64,000 nucleotides of DNA from Paenibacillus arenosi (GCF_014841135.1 NZ_JACYTN010000006.1:1-64000); one strand, 5' to 3'; positions 18,526 through 29,925 are shown, counted from the first letter of the stretch. A program made the numbers and translations. Notes: a model not told the origin generated them from the letters alone.

Positions 18526-18741
18526 TCACTTAATCAACCCTAGAAAATGTCGAATAATCGTATAAAAAGATGAATCGGCTAAAAGTAACCTAAATGGAAC
18601 GTTGTGCATGGTGAAACTCAAAGAAAGGCGATCCATGTCGTATGTGAACAGACTTAGAAGAGATAGTCCGTGCGACAAACAACATGAATCGCCTATGTTG
18701 ATAAAGGAAACTTCTGCTTGTTGTTGTAACAACTGATTCAC
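18526..18741 (-). CDS. Small hypothetical protein, 71 residues (tentative)
   Basis: GTG 18741 overlaps the stop codon of the Zn-ribbon gene (GTGA), suggesting translational coupling, and no strong ribosome site of its own is visible. The product (NQLLQQQAEVSFINIGDSC...LLADSSFYTIIRHFLGLI) has a plausible amphipathic, mixed composition but no motif I know. It could be a chance ORF; the overlap and same-strand context are the only support. Confidence 0.35.
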   Translation of the reverse strand: MNQLLQQQAEVSFINIGDSCCLSHGLSLLSLFTYDMDRLSLSFTMHNVPFRLLLADSSFYTIIRHFLGLIK

Positions 18742-19148
18742 GAACGCTGCTTCATCAACTGGGCTTTGCGCCTGCTCATGAGCGCCAATCGACGCTTCAA
18801 TTGCAACTCCCAGGGCTTGTCATCCCACTGCTTCGCCAGCGCCAATAAGTCTAATGACACATCAATCTGGCTGCGGACGATATCTAGAGGATCTTCATCC
18901 TCATGATTGACACAGTTCTCAAATATACGGCTTTCATCCTGCACGACATACTCTTGAAAGTCAACTTCCTCCGCCCCATCTGTCTGCGCATAATCGGCAA
19001 CGATTTCATACTCATTTTCAACCAAATAATGTACCTCGATGCGTTGACATACCGGGCACAGCAACAGGGGAACATTATGAATCCTTGTTCGATAATGCTG
19101 TAGTGACCCCTGTGTTCCTATCATACTTGCTCCACAACAGAAGCTCAT
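18738..19148 (-). CDS. Zinc-ribbon protein, YgiT-like N-terminus
   Basis: ATG 19148 sits behind GGAGGGAG and yields 136 residues. The first 40 hold MSFCCGASMIGTQ and LLLCPVCQRIEVHYLVE, two Cys pairs spaced as in the small treble-clef or YgiT-type zinc ribbons. The rest is acidic and then Lys/Arg-rich (ELQLKRRLALMSRRKAQLMKQ). The function is unknown; a regulatory or nucleic-acid-binding role is possible. It starts a minus-strand run that continues into the kinase and aminopeptidase genes. Confidence 0.7.
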   Translation of the reverse strand: MSFCCGASMIGTQGSLQHYRTRIHNVPLLLCPVCQRIEVHYLVENEYEIVADYAQTDGAEEVDFQEYVVQDESRIFENCVNHEDEDPLDIVRSQIDVSLDLLALAKQWDDKPWELQLKRRLALMSRRKAQLMKQRS

Positions 19149-19392
19149 GTTCTCCCTCCTCAGCATAACGTCAGAGTAAATGAGAAGCGTTGCACTCATA
19201 AGTAGTGTACCCAAGTTGTATCGCGGAACATAGTTATAGAAGCATATTCGCTTCGTTACCACGAAATTCCTTTTTATGATGAAAAATGGTGACTAAAGTC
19301 TTGCTCGTGACGCGATTGTCCTACACGCATAAGCGAATTAGCAAGCGCATATAGATGATAAAACCTATCCAATGGAACGGAGGAATGAAAAG

Positions 19393-19608
19393 ATGTCTTC
19401 TCATGTATTGTTCCTGTCATCCAAGCAGATCAGTTACTTAACTTACAACGAAAGGAACCACGAATTAGTTGCTAGCTATGCAACAGGCGAGTGTAGATCT
19501 TTTTCATCCATATCTATAAATACGTTCGAGCAGTTGCTGCATTCTGAAAATCGGTATGATGACTTCGTTCGTCTCACGCAAGCAAAGTTTGGTGTGCCCA
19601 CTTCATAA
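19393..19608 (+). CDS. Small KTSC-like protein
   Basis: The 71-residue product starts at ATG 19393 after CGGAGGAA. SSKQISYLTYNERNHELVASYATGECRSFSSISINTFEQLLHSE follows the pattern of KTSC domains (a short strand pair, then a helix). The family has no established biochemical role, though some members are joined to RNA-related proteins. It lies about 220 bases ahead of the DUF4912 gene on the same strand. The family match is by eye and tentative. Confidence 0.55.
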   Translation: MSSHVLFLSSKQISYLTYNERNHELVASYATGECRSFSSISINTFEQLLHSENRYDDFVRLTQAKFGVPTS

Positions 19609-19833
19609 GGATACCGTACTGATAAAATCCGCCAGCTTCTCTTTTCTTCACGATGATCTACTAAGATAATACCTCATTTCATAGATTCACAATCAACAAG
19701 ATTTTAAGTTTCACTGGGATATCTTTACCAAAAACTTAGACATACATCTTTGTACGCACGGATAAGATGATCAGGAAACGAGTTTGTGCGGTCATCAGCA
19801 CAAGCGCAATAAAGAGAACGGAAGGAGGCAGCT

Positions 19834-20352
19834 ATGGTTCAGCCATCCATTAATAATCGCCATTACACTGCGAATCAGAGCAATATTATTCACCTGATGG
19901 TTCAACAGCCGACGGTTCTGTTTGGCTATTGGGAAGTAAGCAAACGTCTAAAGTCTCTTATCGAGCGGCACTACCGGAGCTCTTGGCATGAACTGCGCAG
20001 AGTTGCCCGCCTCTATCAGTATACTTACTCGGAATCAGATTCCGCACCCTTGATCTACTATGATGCCGAGGTTGGCAATAGTGAGAGCTGGTACTTCCGT
20101 CACGTGGTGCCTCGCCATCGATATGCGCTTGATTATGGATTTATTAATCACAATCACCAATTCGTCTCTCTTCTACGCTCAACTCTAGTCGGAACACCGC
20201 GTAATGACCCGGATTGGATAGTAGAAGTCAGGCATGAATCATCAACTATTCACGAATGCTCGCCATCTGACTCCCAACACCAACAATACGGACAATCCAA
20301 TTACTCACCGTTTCAACAATTCTCAACATACACGCTTTATAGCGACAATTAA
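19834..20352 (+). CDS. DUF4912 domain protein
   Basis: The first gene of the alpha-glucan operon starts at ATG 19834 behind GGAAGGAGG and gives 172 residues. IIHLMVQQPTVLFGYWEVS is the typical DUF4912 opening (an aromatic-rich strand ending in YWE), followed by YTYSESDSAPLIYYDAEVGNSESWYFRHVVPRHRYALDYGFI. The fold is expected to be a small beta sandwich. The family is repeatedly found next to GH57 branching enzymes and glycogen synthases, so a glucan-binding role is a reasonable inference. No signal peptide. Confidence 0.82.
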   Translation: MVQPSINNRHYTANQSNIIHLMVQQPTVLFGYWEVSKRLKSLIERHYRSSWHELRRVARLYQYTYSESDSAPLIYYDAEVGNSESWYFRHVVPRHRYALDYGFINHNHQFVSLLRSTLVGTPRNDPDWIVEVRHESSTIHECSPSDSQHQQYGQSNYSPFQQFSTYTLYSDN

Positions 20353-20378
20353 TCATGTTAAAGGGGTTAGACGATACG

Positions 20379-23300
20379 ATGAGCCAATTGCTTGAAACAA
20401 ACTCGACGATTTCGCTAAATAGGGTGCATAAAGCGGGCGATGGCTGTGTAGCTTTAGTGCTGCATGCCCATCTTCCCTATGTACGACATAACGAGCAGGC
20501 AGAGAGATTAGAGGAGCGTTGGTTCTATGAAGCTATGACTGAAACGTACCTCCCTCTCTTAGATATGTTCGATCGTCTGGAACGTGATCGGGTTCCTTAC
20601 CGGCTGACGATGACATTAACGCCAACTCTGCTAGCTATGATGGATGATCCACTCATGCAATTACGATATGAACGTTATTTGTCACGCTCTGTTGAGTTAG
20701 CACAATCGGAAATAACACGAACAGCAGCACAACCAGAGCTGCAAGCTGTCGCAGACATGTATGCCCAGCATTGGTCTTACCTTCTGCAGCGGTTTCGCGA
20801 ATGGGATCGTTCCATCATCCCTCAATTTAAGCGTCATTATGAAGCAGGTCATCTCGAACTAATGACATGTGCATTAACCCATGCATTTCTCCCATTCCTT
20901 AAGCATTCTGCACTTGCACAAGCTCAAATTGAATACGGAATCATGGAGCATGAGCGCCACTTCGGTGTTCGGCCAGATGGCATCTGGCTTCCTGAATGTG
21001 CTTACGCCCCTCATTTATCAAAACTATTGCAGCAATCCGGTATTCGCTACTTTATTGTCGACCAACATGCACTACAGCAGGCTGAGCCAATGCCAGTCAA
21101 TGATACGTTCGTACCTATCACGACAGAGGACGGCGTGTATGCTTTCCCAAGAGATGCAATGTCTTCCCATCAAGTATGGAGCAGCCACGAAGGCTATCCG
21201 GGTGATCCGGATTATCGGGAGTATTACCGTGATATCGGTTTCGATCTTGGCTGGTATGACGAGGACGAATGGAACTATATTAAGCCTCATTTATTAGCCG
21301 ATGGAGCGCGAATTAACACCGGCTTGAAATATTATCGCATTACCGGTAGCAATGGTGAGAAGCAGCCCTATTGCCCGGAATGGGCCCGTGCACGCACGGT
21401 CGATCACGCCCGACATTTTATACATAGCCGGATACAACAACTAAGGCATGCCAAAGACAATGTAACTGGCATTCCCATAGTTCTATGTCCGTATGATGCT
21501 GAGTTGTTCGGTCATTGGTGGTATGAGGGACCGCAATGGATCGAAGCCGTATTCAGAGAATGGCATGAGATGCAGCAGCAAGGCAATCAAACATTAAGTT
21601 TCGTTTCCCCGCTCGACTATGTGAACGCTGTACCAAATGTGCAGCAGGCTGAAATGTCGATGAGCAGTTGGGGACGCGGCGGTTATGCCGAAGTTTGGCT
21701 CCAAGAAAAAAACGACTGGATCTATAAACAGCTTCACAAAGCAGAGGAAAATCTCCTCACCGTGCTGCAAAGACATGCGAATGATTGGGGCTATTCTACC
21801 ATTCGAGAACGACTTGCCAATCAATCGATTCGTGAACTTATGCTGGCAGCGGCAAGCGATTGGGCGTTTATTCTTGATGCGGATACCGTACCTAGTTATG
21901 CCATCGAACGTACGAATCATCATCTTGAGCGTTGTCAGATACTTCTTCATATGTTGGAGCACGGCATTTACAATTTGACGGAACTGGAGAAATTCGAGGC
22001 TGATACTCCTTGTTTCCCTAATCTACATTATCGCACTTTGCTGGATGCCATGACAAATGAAGCAACGAAAACACTTAACAGTCGTAGTAATAGCTCTACT
22101 AGTGCTGCCCCATCATCATCGGACCATCAACTTATGTTGTCATCCTTATTTGCTTATATTCGTCAGCAGCTACCCACTTCTCCTTCTCAGCAAGATGCAA
22201 ATGATAGAAACAGCCTTACACAAAATTCAGCTTGGAATAAAAAACGCATCCTCATGCTAGCTTGGGAATTCCCTCCACTAGTGATAGGAGGCTTGTCACG
22301 AGCTGTTTATGATTTGTCACGCTATCTCGTCAAAAGAGATTGCGAGATTCATATTGTCACAAGAGAAGTACCTGGAACACCGCTCTATGAAAAAATGGAC
22401 GGGATTCATGTACATCGAGTTCCACTCGCCCCATCCATGACCGAGATTGGGTTTATGGATTGGATTTTCCAGATGAATGCTTCATTTACCATTTGCACCG
22501 ATGCCCTAATTACAGAAGGGATTCATTTTGACTTCATTCATGCCCATGATTGGCTTGTTTATCTAGCAGCCCAAGATTTAAAGGAAGCCTACCAGCTCCC
22601 ACTTGTAGTCACGATTCACGCAACAGAGCATGGGCGGAATCACGGGGCTATTCATACTGACATGCAGCAACGCATTCACGAAATGGAGTACGAACTTACG
22701 CAAAAAGCAGAGCATGTTATCGTCTGTTCTCAAGCGATGAAGCGTGAAGTAGAGCGAATCTTTGATTTGCCACCTATGAAAGTAAGTGTCATTCCAAATG
22801 GAGTCGAATGCGTCAGTACGATCTCATCTTCTGCACACAATCACTCCCCCGATCATATTTCATTACCGATTCGCAGCACAGATATAGATAACATCCGAGT
22901 TTTTCGCTCCACGATTGCTAAGCCAGAAGACAAGATCATTTTTTTCATTGGCCGACTCGTTTATGAAAAAGGCGTACAAGTGCTATTGTCATCGCTAAAG
23001 CTTGTCCAAGAACGCGTTCCTAACGTAAAACTTGTTATCGCTGGAGCAGGCCCTATGGCATCCGAACTTAAGCGCCTTACTGCTGAGCTTGGCTTGTCCC
23101 ATTGTGTGCATTTTACAGGATTCGTCAACGATGAAGAACGCGATCTGCTCTTTGATATTACAGATGTATCCGTATTCCCTAGCTTGTACGAACCTTTCGG
23201 TATCGTTGCACTGGAAGCGATGGGTCGTGGTGTACCTATCGTCGTCTCAGATACAGGAGGGTTGGCAGAAATTATCGACCATAATCATGATGGCTATAAA

Positions 23301-23474
23301 GCGCTGTGTGGACATACCGAGTCTCTCGCATGGCATATTACCGACCTACTGCTCTATCCTGACAAAGCTGAGCAGTTCGCTAAGCAAGCCTATCGAAAAG
23401 TGACAACTCTTTATGATTGGGATGTCATTTCCCTTTCTACAAGACAAGTTTATGAAGGAGTGATAGCTCAATGA
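20379..23474 (+). CDS. GH57 (DUF1957) branching-type enzyme fused to glycogen synthase-like glycosyltransferase
   Basis: This is a 1031-residue fusion. The first half is a GH57 domain ([25 protein letters not shown] with the nucleophile Glu, [16 protein letters not shown] with the acid Asp, [14 protein letters not shown]), as in 1,4-alpha-glucan branching enzymes. After a Ser-rich linker at about 565-615 comes a GT-B synthase domain ([53 protein letters not shown]). Together they could elongate and branch alpha-glucan from a nucleotide sugar. ATG 20379 is preferred (AAGGGG at 20361); ATG 20355 is the alternative. It overlaps the next gene by four bases. Confidence 0.9.
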   Translation: MSQLLETNSTISLNRVHKAGDGCVALVLHAHLPYVRHNEQAERLEERWFYEAMTETYLPLLDMFDRLERDRVPYRLTMTLTPTLLAMMDDPLMQLRYERYLSRSVELAQSEITRTAAQPELQAVADMYAQHWSYLLQRFREWDRSIIPQFKRHYEAGHLELMTCALTHAFLPFLKHSALAQAQIEYGIMEHERHFGVRPDGIWLPECAYAPHLSKLLQQSGIRYFIVDQHALQQAEPMPVNDTFVPITTEDGVYAFPRDAMSSHQVWSSHEGYPGDPDYREYYRDIGFDLGWYDEDEWNYIKPHLLADGARINTGLKYYRITGSNGEKQPYCPEWARARTVDHARHFIHSRIQQLRHAKDNVTGIPIVLCPYDAELFGHWWYEGPQWIEAVFREWHEMQQQGNQTLSFVSPLDYVNAVPNVQQAEMSMSSWGRGGYAEVWLQEKNDWIYKQLHKAEENLLTVLQRHANDWGYSTIRERLANQSIRELMLAAASDWAFILDADTVPSYAIERTNHHLERCQILLHMLEHGIYNLTELEKFEADTPCFPNLHYRTLLDAMTNEATKTLNSRSNSSTSAAPSSSDHQLMLSSLFAYIRQQLPTSPSQQDANDRNSLTQNSAWNKKRILMLAWEFPPLVIGGLSRAVYDLSRYLVKRDCEIHIVTREVPGTPLYEKMDGIHVHRVPLAPSMTEIGFMDWIFQMNASFTICTDALITEGIHFDFIHAHDWLVYLAAQDLKEAYQLPLVVTIHATEHGRNHGAIHTDMQQRIHEMEYELTQKAEHVIVCSQAMKREVERIFDLPPMKVSVIPNGVECVSTISSSAHNHSPDHISLPIRSTDIDNIRVFRSTIAKPEDKIIFFIGRLVYEKGVQVLLSSLKLVQERVPNVKLVIAGAGPMASELKRLTAELGLSHCVHFTGFVNDEERDLLFDITDVSVFPSLYEPFGIVALEAMGRGVPIVVSDTGGLAEIIDHNHDGYKALCGHTESLAWHITDLLLYPDKAEQFAKQAYRKVTTLYDWDVISLSTRQVYEGVIAQ

Positions 23475-25900
23475 AAGCAGTTATTATGGCTGGAGGAAAA
23501 GGTACACGCCTGCGTCCTCTAACGTTAAACACGCCGAAACCGATGGTACCGTTGCTTAATCGTCCTTGCATGGCGTACATTATCGACTTGTTGAAGCGTC
23601 ACGATATTCATCAAATTGCTGTCACCCTTCAATACTTGCCAGATTCCGTTCGTGATCATTTTGGAGATGGCTCTGAGTATGGAGTACAGCTCGTTTATTT
23701 CGAAGAAGATTCACCTTTAGGAACAGCTGGTAGTGTCAAAAATGCAGAAGCGTTCCTTGATGAGACTTTTATTGTCGTGAGCGGTGATGCGCTAACCGAT
23801 TTCAACTTAAGGAAGGCAATTGAATATCATAGATCAAAGCAAGCGCTGGCAACGATGGTCCTTACTCAAGTAGACTCCCCTCTAGAGTATGGAGTTGTTA
23901 TGACAGAGTCAGATGGCCGCGTCACTCGCTTTCTGGAGAAGCCTAGCTGGAGCGAGGTTTTCAGCGATACAGTCAATACTGGCATTTATGTATTAGAGCC
24001 ATCCATCTTCAATTGGATACCAGATAACTCACCTTACGACTTCAGCCTAGACCTCTTCCCTACCCTGCTGCAAAAAAAGGAACGGCTATACGGTTATACC
24101 GCTTCAGGATATTGGTCAGACATCGGCAACCTAACCCAGTATCGTCAATCTCAGTTCGATATGCTGGATCGAAAAGTATCGGTAAACTTAGCTGCCACAG
24201 AAGTAATGCCAGGCATATACTTGGAGTCCGACGTTAAATTACCGTCCCGTATCCATCTAAACGGACCTGCTTATATCGCATCAGGCTGCAAATTGCACCC
24301 CGCTAGTTCGATAGGACCGTATACCGTACTAGGCGAAGGCAATACCATTCACTCTTCCACCAAGCTAGAGCGTACGATTATGTGGAACGGAAATTATGTT
24401 GGCGAACATAGCGAACTGCAAGACAGTCTCATGATGAATCGCATCATCATCGGCTCTGGTGCACAGCTAGATGAAGGATGCGTCATTGGATCGGGATGCA
24501 CGATTGGGTCCAAGGCAACGATCAGAAGCAATGTACGATTATGGCCTAACAAAACTGTGCCAACGAATACAGCCGTTCATGAATCTTTAATCTGGAGCAA
24601 TGAGGCATCCAAGCCTCTTTTCACAAGTCGGGGGATAGTCGGCATCCCGAATGTAGATATCCATCCTGACCGAGCTGGAAAGCTAGGGGCAGCATACGGC
24701 TATACGCTGCCAAATGAAGCTACCGTAATCGTAGCGAACTGCAGCCATACCTACTCTTCCTTGTTGAAAGACAGCTTTGTATCAGGCCTTCGGTCTGTAG
24801 GCGTCCATGTTGTAGACATCGGAATATGCGCGGATGAAGTAACTCGCCATGCCGTACGCAATCGTTCTGCACAAGGTGCTGTTCACATAAAAGTCCAATT
24901 GGATCATCAACATGTGCCTCAAGCGGTACTTTCATGGATGGATGGCCACGGTTGGCCAATTGCTAAGTCAGCAGAACGGAAGATCGAGAACGCCTATTTT
25001 CAAGAAGACTACGTACGCTGCCATGCAGAAGCAGTAGGCAGTTGGAGGCAGGATGCATATGCTGTAGATCAATACTTGTCGGCACTTGCGAAAGAACTAG
25101 ACTTCTCTGTTGCCCACACTTCTTCTCTCGCCTATGTGCTTCAACTCTCTCCTTCTGTTGACATCGATCTTGTCCAACGATTTTCAGCCGCTGTTGGAGG
25201 TAGAAGACTTATTATTCAAGACTATGCCTTTGATGCAGAATCACTAGCAGCACTAATCCAGCAGACTCATTCGGATGTGGGCATTTATGTAGGGGATGAT
25301 CTTCAGCTTCAGGTAGTTACACGCTCAGGCTCTCTACTCTCAGATGATGGGCTGATGCACGTAATTGCTTACGCACTTGAACGTACTGGCGTGCCCGCTG
25401 TTCTAGGCGTCCCTGCTTCGTTCAGCATAGGTATCGAAGAAGAAAAAATGGGACGTACACTGCGCTTAGTTCGCACAAAGGAATCGTTGCGTTCAGTTAT
25501 GGAAGCGACAGCAGGAGTTCCATTCTGCCCCCTCAGCCATCGCCTTTATGCCATCGGCCTACTATTACAATTGTTCGCAGACGAGAATAGCGCAGTAGAT
25601 AATCTGCTGCACAATCTTCCAGAATCGCATACTGCCAAAGAAATTGTTCAATGCGGCTGGCATGAAAAAGGCATCTTAATGCGGAAAGTGATGGAATGGG
25701 TCCGGTCTGATGGACAGCAAGTAGAACTGCTGGATGGCATTCGTATTTCAGGCGATGATGGAACCGTACTCATTATGCCCGATGCGGATGAACCACTGTT
25801 TCAAATATACGCACATGCTAACAATTCCATGGACGCAGAACGTTTAGCTCATGATTATGCTTCCCGCTTGTTTCAATCACATCAAACGTTAAGGAAGTGA
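23471..25900 (+). CDS. Nucleotidyltransferase + hexapeptide repeats + decayed phosphohexomutase-like domain
   Basis: The 809-residue protein starts with a sugar-phosphate nucleotidyltransferase ([46 protein letters not shown]). A left-handed beta-helix follows at about 245-375 ([15 protein letters not shown]). The C-terminal 430 residues resemble a phosphomannomutase/phosphoglucomutase. There the usual TASHNP active-site loop is replaced ([13 protein letters not shown]), so mutase activity is doubtful. It would supply an activated sugar to the adjoining synthase or regulate it. ATGA overlap with the preceding gene and a four-base gap to the GH15 gene mark a tight operon. Confidence 0.88.
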   Translation: MKAVIMAGGKGTRLRPLTLNTPKPMVPLLNRPCMAYIIDLLKRHDIHQIAVTLQYLPDSVRDHFGDGSEYGVQLVYFEEDSPLGTAGSVKNAEAFLDETFIVVSGDALTDFNLRKAIEYHRSKQALATMVLTQVDSPLEYGVVMTESDGRVTRFLEKPSWSEVFSDTVNTGIYVLEPSIFNWIPDNSPYDFSLDLFPTLLQKKERLYGYTASGYWSDIGNLTQYRQSQFDMLDRKVSVNLAATEVMPGIYLESDVKLPSRIHLNGPAYIASGCKLHPASSIGPYTVLGEGNTIHSSTKLERTIMWNGNYVGEHSELQDSLMMNRIIIGSGAQLDEGCVIGSGCTIGSKATIRSNVRLWPNKTVPTNTAVHESLIWSNEASKPLFTSRGIVGIPNVDIHPDRAGKLGAAYGYTLPNEATVIVANCSHTYSSLLKDSFVSGLRSVGVHVVDIGICADEVTRHAVRNRSAQGAVHIKVQLDHQHVPQAVLSWMDGHGWPIAKSAERKIENAYFQEDYVRCHAEAVGSWRQDAYAVDQYLSALAKELDFSVAHTSSLAYVLQLSPSVDIDLVQRFSAAVGGRRLIIQDYAFDAESLAALIQQTHSDVGIYVGDDLQLQVVTRSGSLLSDDGLMHVIAYALERTGVPAVLGVPASFSIGIEEEKMGRTLRLVRTKESLRSVMEATAGVPFCPLSHRLYAIGLLLQLFADENSAVDNLLHNLPESHTAKEIVQCGWHEKGILMRKVMEWVRSDGQQVELLDGIRISGDDGTVLIMPDADEPLFQIYAHANNSMDAERLAHDYASRLFQSHQTLRK

Positions 25901-25904
25901 TATC

Positions 25905-27950
25905 ATGCCACGTTATCTCGTTGTAGGCAATGGCAAAATGCTCGTGAACCTCGACCAACATGCCTACATTCGTGACATTTACTATCCTTATGTCGGCCAG
26001 CTCAATCATGTCGGCGGCCACAAATGTCGACTAGGGGTCTGGGTAGACCATCAATTTAGTTGGCTCGATGAACCAGAATGGTCTATTTCAATGGGGTATC
26101 GAAATGAATCTCTTGTCACAAAAGTAGAGGCGCATCACCCTGCTTTGCAGCTTTCTTTAACGATTGAAGATGCGGTTCACCAACGAGACCCTATATTTTT
26201 GCGTAAAGTTCGCATCAAAAATCATACGTCAATAGAACGTGAAGTTCGCCTCTTTTTTCACCAAGATCTAGTCATCAATGAAACCGAGGTCGGCGATACA
26301 GCTGCCTATTATCCAGATCAACGCACGGTTTTCCATTATAAAAAAGACCATTACTTCATGTTTAACGCCTGTGCCGAATCAGCCACAAAACCTAACTCGA
26401 ACAATGATCAGAACTTCGAGCATGTAACGGGGCGTGAACCGCCCCCTGCTCTCGATAGCATCTACGAATTCACAACGGGAATAAAGCGATTTCATCAAGC
26501 TGAAGGTACGTGGAGAGATGCTGAAGACGGTCGCTTAATGGGCAATGCCATCGCGCAAGGCTCAGTAGATAGTACGATAAGCTCTAGATCTTACCTTTCA
26601 CCAAATGGTTTGTCGACTCACTTTTACTGGTTTGCGGCTGGGACTCATTTGGACGATGTAAAAAAGCTCAATCAGTATGTCCGTGAGAGCGGTCCAGGAA
26701 GGCTCATCGATCGAGTGAATACGTATTGGCGCCGTTGGGTGAACAAAAATAATCCAGATTTCGCGAATTTGGATGAAGCACTTATCCAGAGCTATAAGCA
26801 AAGTCTGCTTATCGTTCGGACGCAAACCGATGCAGAAGGGGCTATTATTGCAGCCAATGACACCGATATTATGCAGTTCAACCGCGATCACTACAGTTAT
26901 ATGTGGCCTCGAGATGGCGCACTCGTTGCTAAAGCGATGTCTTCAGCAGGCTATCATGGCATGATTGAGCCGTTCTTCCGCTTCTGTACAAGGGCACTTA
27001 GCAGCGAAGGCTATCTGTACCATAAATACAATCCAGATGGTACAGTCGGCTCCAGTTGGCATCCCTATGTACATGATGGACGCAGCCAACTACCCATTCA
27101 AGAAGATGAGACCGCTCTCGTACTGCATGCGCTATGGCATGACTATAGTGAGCATGGCGATATTGAGCGTCCACAATCGCTTTATCAGTCTCTGATCCGT
27201 CAAGCTGCGGGATTTCTGCTTCGTTATACAGATACTCAATTGAACCTGCCACAGCCAAGCTACGATTTGTGGGAAGAACGATATGGCATATTTACCTTTA
27301 CGGCCTCAGCTGTGTATGGCGGTCTTACCGCAGCCTCTCAATTCGCTCAGCTATTCGGTGATGATGAACGTGCGGAGCGATATTTGAAAGGCGCCGAACG
27401 TATTAAAAGCGGCATTCTTACTCATTTATGGAACGAAGAAGAAAAGCGCTTCGCACGCGGGCTCTATCGAAAAGAAGGACGTTGGGTACAAGATATGACG
27501 CCAGAAAGCAGTATATTTGGCATTTATGAGTTTGGCGTGCTGCCGCCCGAAGATCCAAAAGTACGCTCAACGATGAGTAAGCTGCGAAATAGCTTAACGA
27601 TTCGCACTTCTGTCGGTGGAATCGCTCGCTATTGGCAAGATTATTATTTCCAACGATGTTCGGACATGAATATCGCTCCAGGGAACCCTTGGATTATTTG
27701 CACACTATGGTTTGCCGCCTATGAGATAGCTATAGCTGAAAATGTAGTCGATTTGCAGCAACCATTGGAAACGCTTCGCTGGACGGTTCGTCATGCATTA
27801 CCTAGCGGTATGCTGCCTGAACAGCTCGATCCCTTTACAGGCGCTCCTCTCTCTGTAGCTCCACTCACTTGGTCACATGCCACGTATGTGGATACCGTGC
27901 TGAAATATGTAAAGAGGTATAAGGAACTTGATTCAGCTACGTCTATGTAA
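25905..27950 (+). CDS. Glycoside hydrolase family 15 (glucoamylase-like)
   Basis: This 681-residue cytoplasmic enzyme has an N-terminal beta-sandwich (MPRYLVVGNGKMLVNLDQHAYIRDIYYPYVGQLNHVGGHK) and an (alpha/alpha)6 barrel from about 280. MWPRDGALVAKAM, QEDETALVLHALW and DLWEERYGIFTFTASAVYGGL carry the expected acidic catalytic and substrate-binding residues. The family hydrolyses alpha-glucosidic bonds, including glucoamylase and trehalase activities. As the last operon gene it would trim or recycle the glucan made by the upstream enzymes. ATG 25905 follows AAGGAAGTG. Confidence 0.9.
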   Translation: MPRYLVVGNGKMLVNLDQHAYIRDIYYPYVGQLNHVGGHKCRLGVWVDHQFSWLDEPEWSISMGYRNESLVTKVEAHHPALQLSLTIEDAVHQRDPIFLRKVRIKNHTSIEREVRLFFHQDLVINETEVGDTAAYYPDQRTVFHYKKDHYFMFNACAESATKPNSNNDQNFEHVTGREPPPALDSIYEFTTGIKRFHQAEGTWRDAEDGRLMGNAIAQGSVDSTISSRSYLSPNGLSTHFYWFAAGTHLDDVKKLNQYVRESGPGRLIDRVNTYWRRWVNKNNPDFANLDEALIQSYKQSLLIVRTQTDAEGAIIAANDTDIMQFNRDHYSYMWPRDGALVAKAMSSAGYHGMIEPFFRFCTRALSSEGYLYHKYNPDGTVGSSWHPYVHDGRSQLPIQEDETALVLHALWHDYSEHGDIERPQSLYQSLIRQAAGFLLRYTDTQLNLPQPSYDLWEERYGIFTFTASAVYGGLTAASQFAQLFGDDERAERYLKGAERIKSGILTHLWNEEEKRFARGLYRKEGRWVQDMTPESSIFGIYEFGVLPPEDPKVRSTMSKLRNSLTIRTSVGGIARYWQDYYFQRCSDMNIAPGNPWIICTLWFAAYEIAIAENVVDLQQPLETLRWTVRHALPSGMLPEQLDPFTGAPLSVAPLTWSHATYVDTVLKYVKRYKELDSATSM

Positions 27951-27958
27951 ACTACGCA

Positions 27959-28002
27959 GCCCCGCAGTTGGCACTTCGTACCTATAGTGCTTACTGTGGG
28001 GC
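27959..28002 (+). terminator. Terminator of the alpha-glucan operon
   Basis: A 10-bp stem GCCCCGCAGT/ACTGTGGGGC with an inner CACT/AGTG helix is followed by ATATTTG, nine bases after the GH15 stop. Confidence 0.75.
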
Positions 28003-28255
28003 ATATTTGTTGGTTGCCATATGTATCGATTCAAATGAGATAATGATGTTTAACATCGCCCCTCCCCTGCACACCTATTCGGTGATTAAATAAGCGAACA
28101 AAGTGGTAAAGAAAAAGAAAGTAAACAAGTAAACGTTAGCCGGAGCAGTCATTTTCGTCAGTTACCTTTTTCAAAGGTAATAGATTTGTGAATGCCTACA
28201 TACGTTATATCGTTGCATCTTTTTGTTATGCAGCTTGATTATTGTGCTTATTTGA

Positions 28256-28270
28256 TTATAATAATTATTA
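28256..28270. promoter_or_regulatory. PerR-like box
   Basis: TTATAATAATTATTA matches the Bacillus PerR consensus TTATAATnATTATAA at all but one base. It ends just at the candidate -35 of katA, where metal-bound PerR would repress until peroxide oxidises it. Confidence 0.75.
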
Positions 28271-28296
28271 TTAAGTATTTATTTCTATATTATATT
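28268..28296 (+). promoter_or_regulatory. Candidate sigma-A promoter of katA
   Basis: TTATTA (28268-28273) and TATATT (28291-28296) are 17 bases apart, and the -35 overlaps the PerR-like box. The region is very AT-rich, so other hexamer pairs are possible. Confidence 0.45.
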
Positions 28297-28356
28297 AGAT
28301 ATCATATAGCTTATAAATGAATCACTAATAAACCATGGCCTTAGGGGGAATCAATT

Positions 28357-29817
28357 ATGACTACGAACAAGCAAACTTTGACAACAAGTTGGGGAGCTCC
28401 CGTTGGTGATAACCAGAACTCAATGACTGCCGGTCATCGTGGACCAACCTTAATTCAAGATGTTCATTTACTGGAGAAACTAGCCCATTTCAATCGCGAG
28501 CGCGTACCAGAACGTGTCGTTCATGCAAAAGGTGCTGGCGCACATGGTTATTTTGAAGTAACGAATGATTTATCTTCTTATACAAAAGCAAGCTTCCTGT
28601 CTGAGATCGGCAAGCGAACGCCAATGTTTATTCGTTTTTCTACTGTAGCTGGTGAGTCTGGGTCTGCTGATACGGTACGTGACCCACGTGGATTTGCTGT
28701 GAAGTTTTATACCGAAGAAGGCAATTACGATTTAGTCGGCAATAATACACCCGTCTTCTTTATTCGCGATGCGATTAAGTTCCCTGATTTCATCCATACA
28801 CAGAAGCGCCATCCGCAGACCCATTTGAAAAACCCAAACGCAGTATGGGATTTCTGGTCACTTTCACCTGAATCTTTGCATCAAGTTACAATTCTGATGT
28901 CGGATCGGGGTATTCCTGCGACTTTACGACATATGCATGGCTTCGGAAGTCACACCTTTAAATGGGTAAACAACGAAGGTCAAGCAGTGTGGGTCAAATA
29001 CCATTTCAAGACAGAACAAGGAATCAAAAACTTGGATGTCGAGCTAGCCGCTAAGCTTGCTGGCGAAAATCCCGACTACCATACGGAAGAATTGTTCAAC
29101 GCGATCGATAAGGGCGACTTCCCTGCTTGGACCCTGTATGTGCAGATTATGCCGGAGCAAGATGCGAATACGTATCGCTTCGATCCATTTGATGTTACTA
29201 AAGTATGGTCACAGAAGGACTATCCACTAATTGAAGTTGGCCGTATGGTGCTTGATCGCAATCCAGAAAACTATTTTGCAGAAGTAGAGCAGGCGACTTT
29301 CTCACCAGGTTCTTTCGTTCCAGGTATTGAAGCTTCACCAGATAAAATGCTGCAAGGGCGCCTATTTGCTTATTCCGATGCACATCGATATCGGGTGGGT
29401 GCTAATCATAATACATTGCCGATTAACTGTCCGCATGCCAAAGTCCACAATTATCAACGCGATGGACAAATGCGAGCTGACTCCAACGGAGGCGCTTCTG
29501 TCTACTACGAACCAAATAGCTTCGGTGGACCAACGGAAAGCCCTTCTCATGCAACAGCTCCATATACGGTACATGGCGAAGCACAAAGTATCGCTTATGA
29601 TCATCATGACCATTATACGCAACCTGGCGATCTGTATCGTTTGCTGTCAGAAGAAGAGCGCAGCCGACTCGTCGAAACTATCGTTGGTGCAATGAAGCCT
29701 GTTGAGAAGGATGAGATTAAGATGCGTCAAATTCAGCATTTCTACAAAGCTGATCCTGAATACGGCAAGCGCGTAGCAGAAGGTCTTGGTCTGCATGTTC
29801 CGGAAGAAAGCAAGTAA
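28357..29817 (+). CDS. katA: Catalase (haem, small-subunit type)
   Basis: It breaks hydrogen peroxide into water and oxygen in the cytoplasm. At 486 residues it has the length of clade-3 monofunctional catalases. Visible landmarks are the catalytic His region [22 protein letters not shown], the Asn in [14 protein letters not shown], and the proximal haem Tyr in [20 protein letters not shown] 28357 follows TAGGGGGAA. A PerR-like operator upstream indicates peroxide induction. It is transcribed alone, with its own terminator. Confidence 0.97.
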   Translation: MTTNKQTLTTSWGAPVGDNQNSMTAGHRGPTLIQDVHLLEKLAHFNRERVPERVVHAKGAGAHGYFEVTNDLSSYTKASFLSEIGKRTPMFIRFSTVAGESGSADTVRDPRGFAVKFYTEEGNYDLVGNNTPVFFIRDAIKFPDFIHTQKRHPQTHLKNPNAVWDFWSLSPESLHQVTILMSDRGIPATLRHMHGFGSHTFKWVNNEGQAVWVKYHFKTEQGIKNLDVELAAKLAGENPDYHTEELFNAIDKGDFPAWTLYVQIMPEQDANTYRFDPFDVTKVWSQKDYPLIEVGRMVLDRNPENYFAEVEQATFSPGSFVPGIEASPDKMLQGRLFAYSDAHRYRVGANHNTLPINCPHAKVHNYQRDGQMRADSNGGASVYYEPNSFGGPTESPSHATAPYTVHGEAQSIAYDHHDHYTQPGDLYRLLSEEERSRLVETIVGAMKPVEKDEIKMRQIQHFYKADPEYGKRVAEGLGLHVPEESK

Positions 29818-29925
29818 GAATCGCTATTGTAAAATTGAAGGCTTGGTTTAGCTTGATGACTTTGAAATCATTTAATTCATTTTCACAAATACGAATGAAT
29901 GTACACTTTCCCTCTCAACATACAA

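Larger units (their letters stand above)
27951..28356 (+). other. Intergenic region: glucan operon terminator and katA control region
   Basis: About 400 bases without a gene. The left end holds the operon terminator, the right end the PerR-like box and katA promoter. I see no small ORF with a convincing ribosome site in between. Confidence 0.7.
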
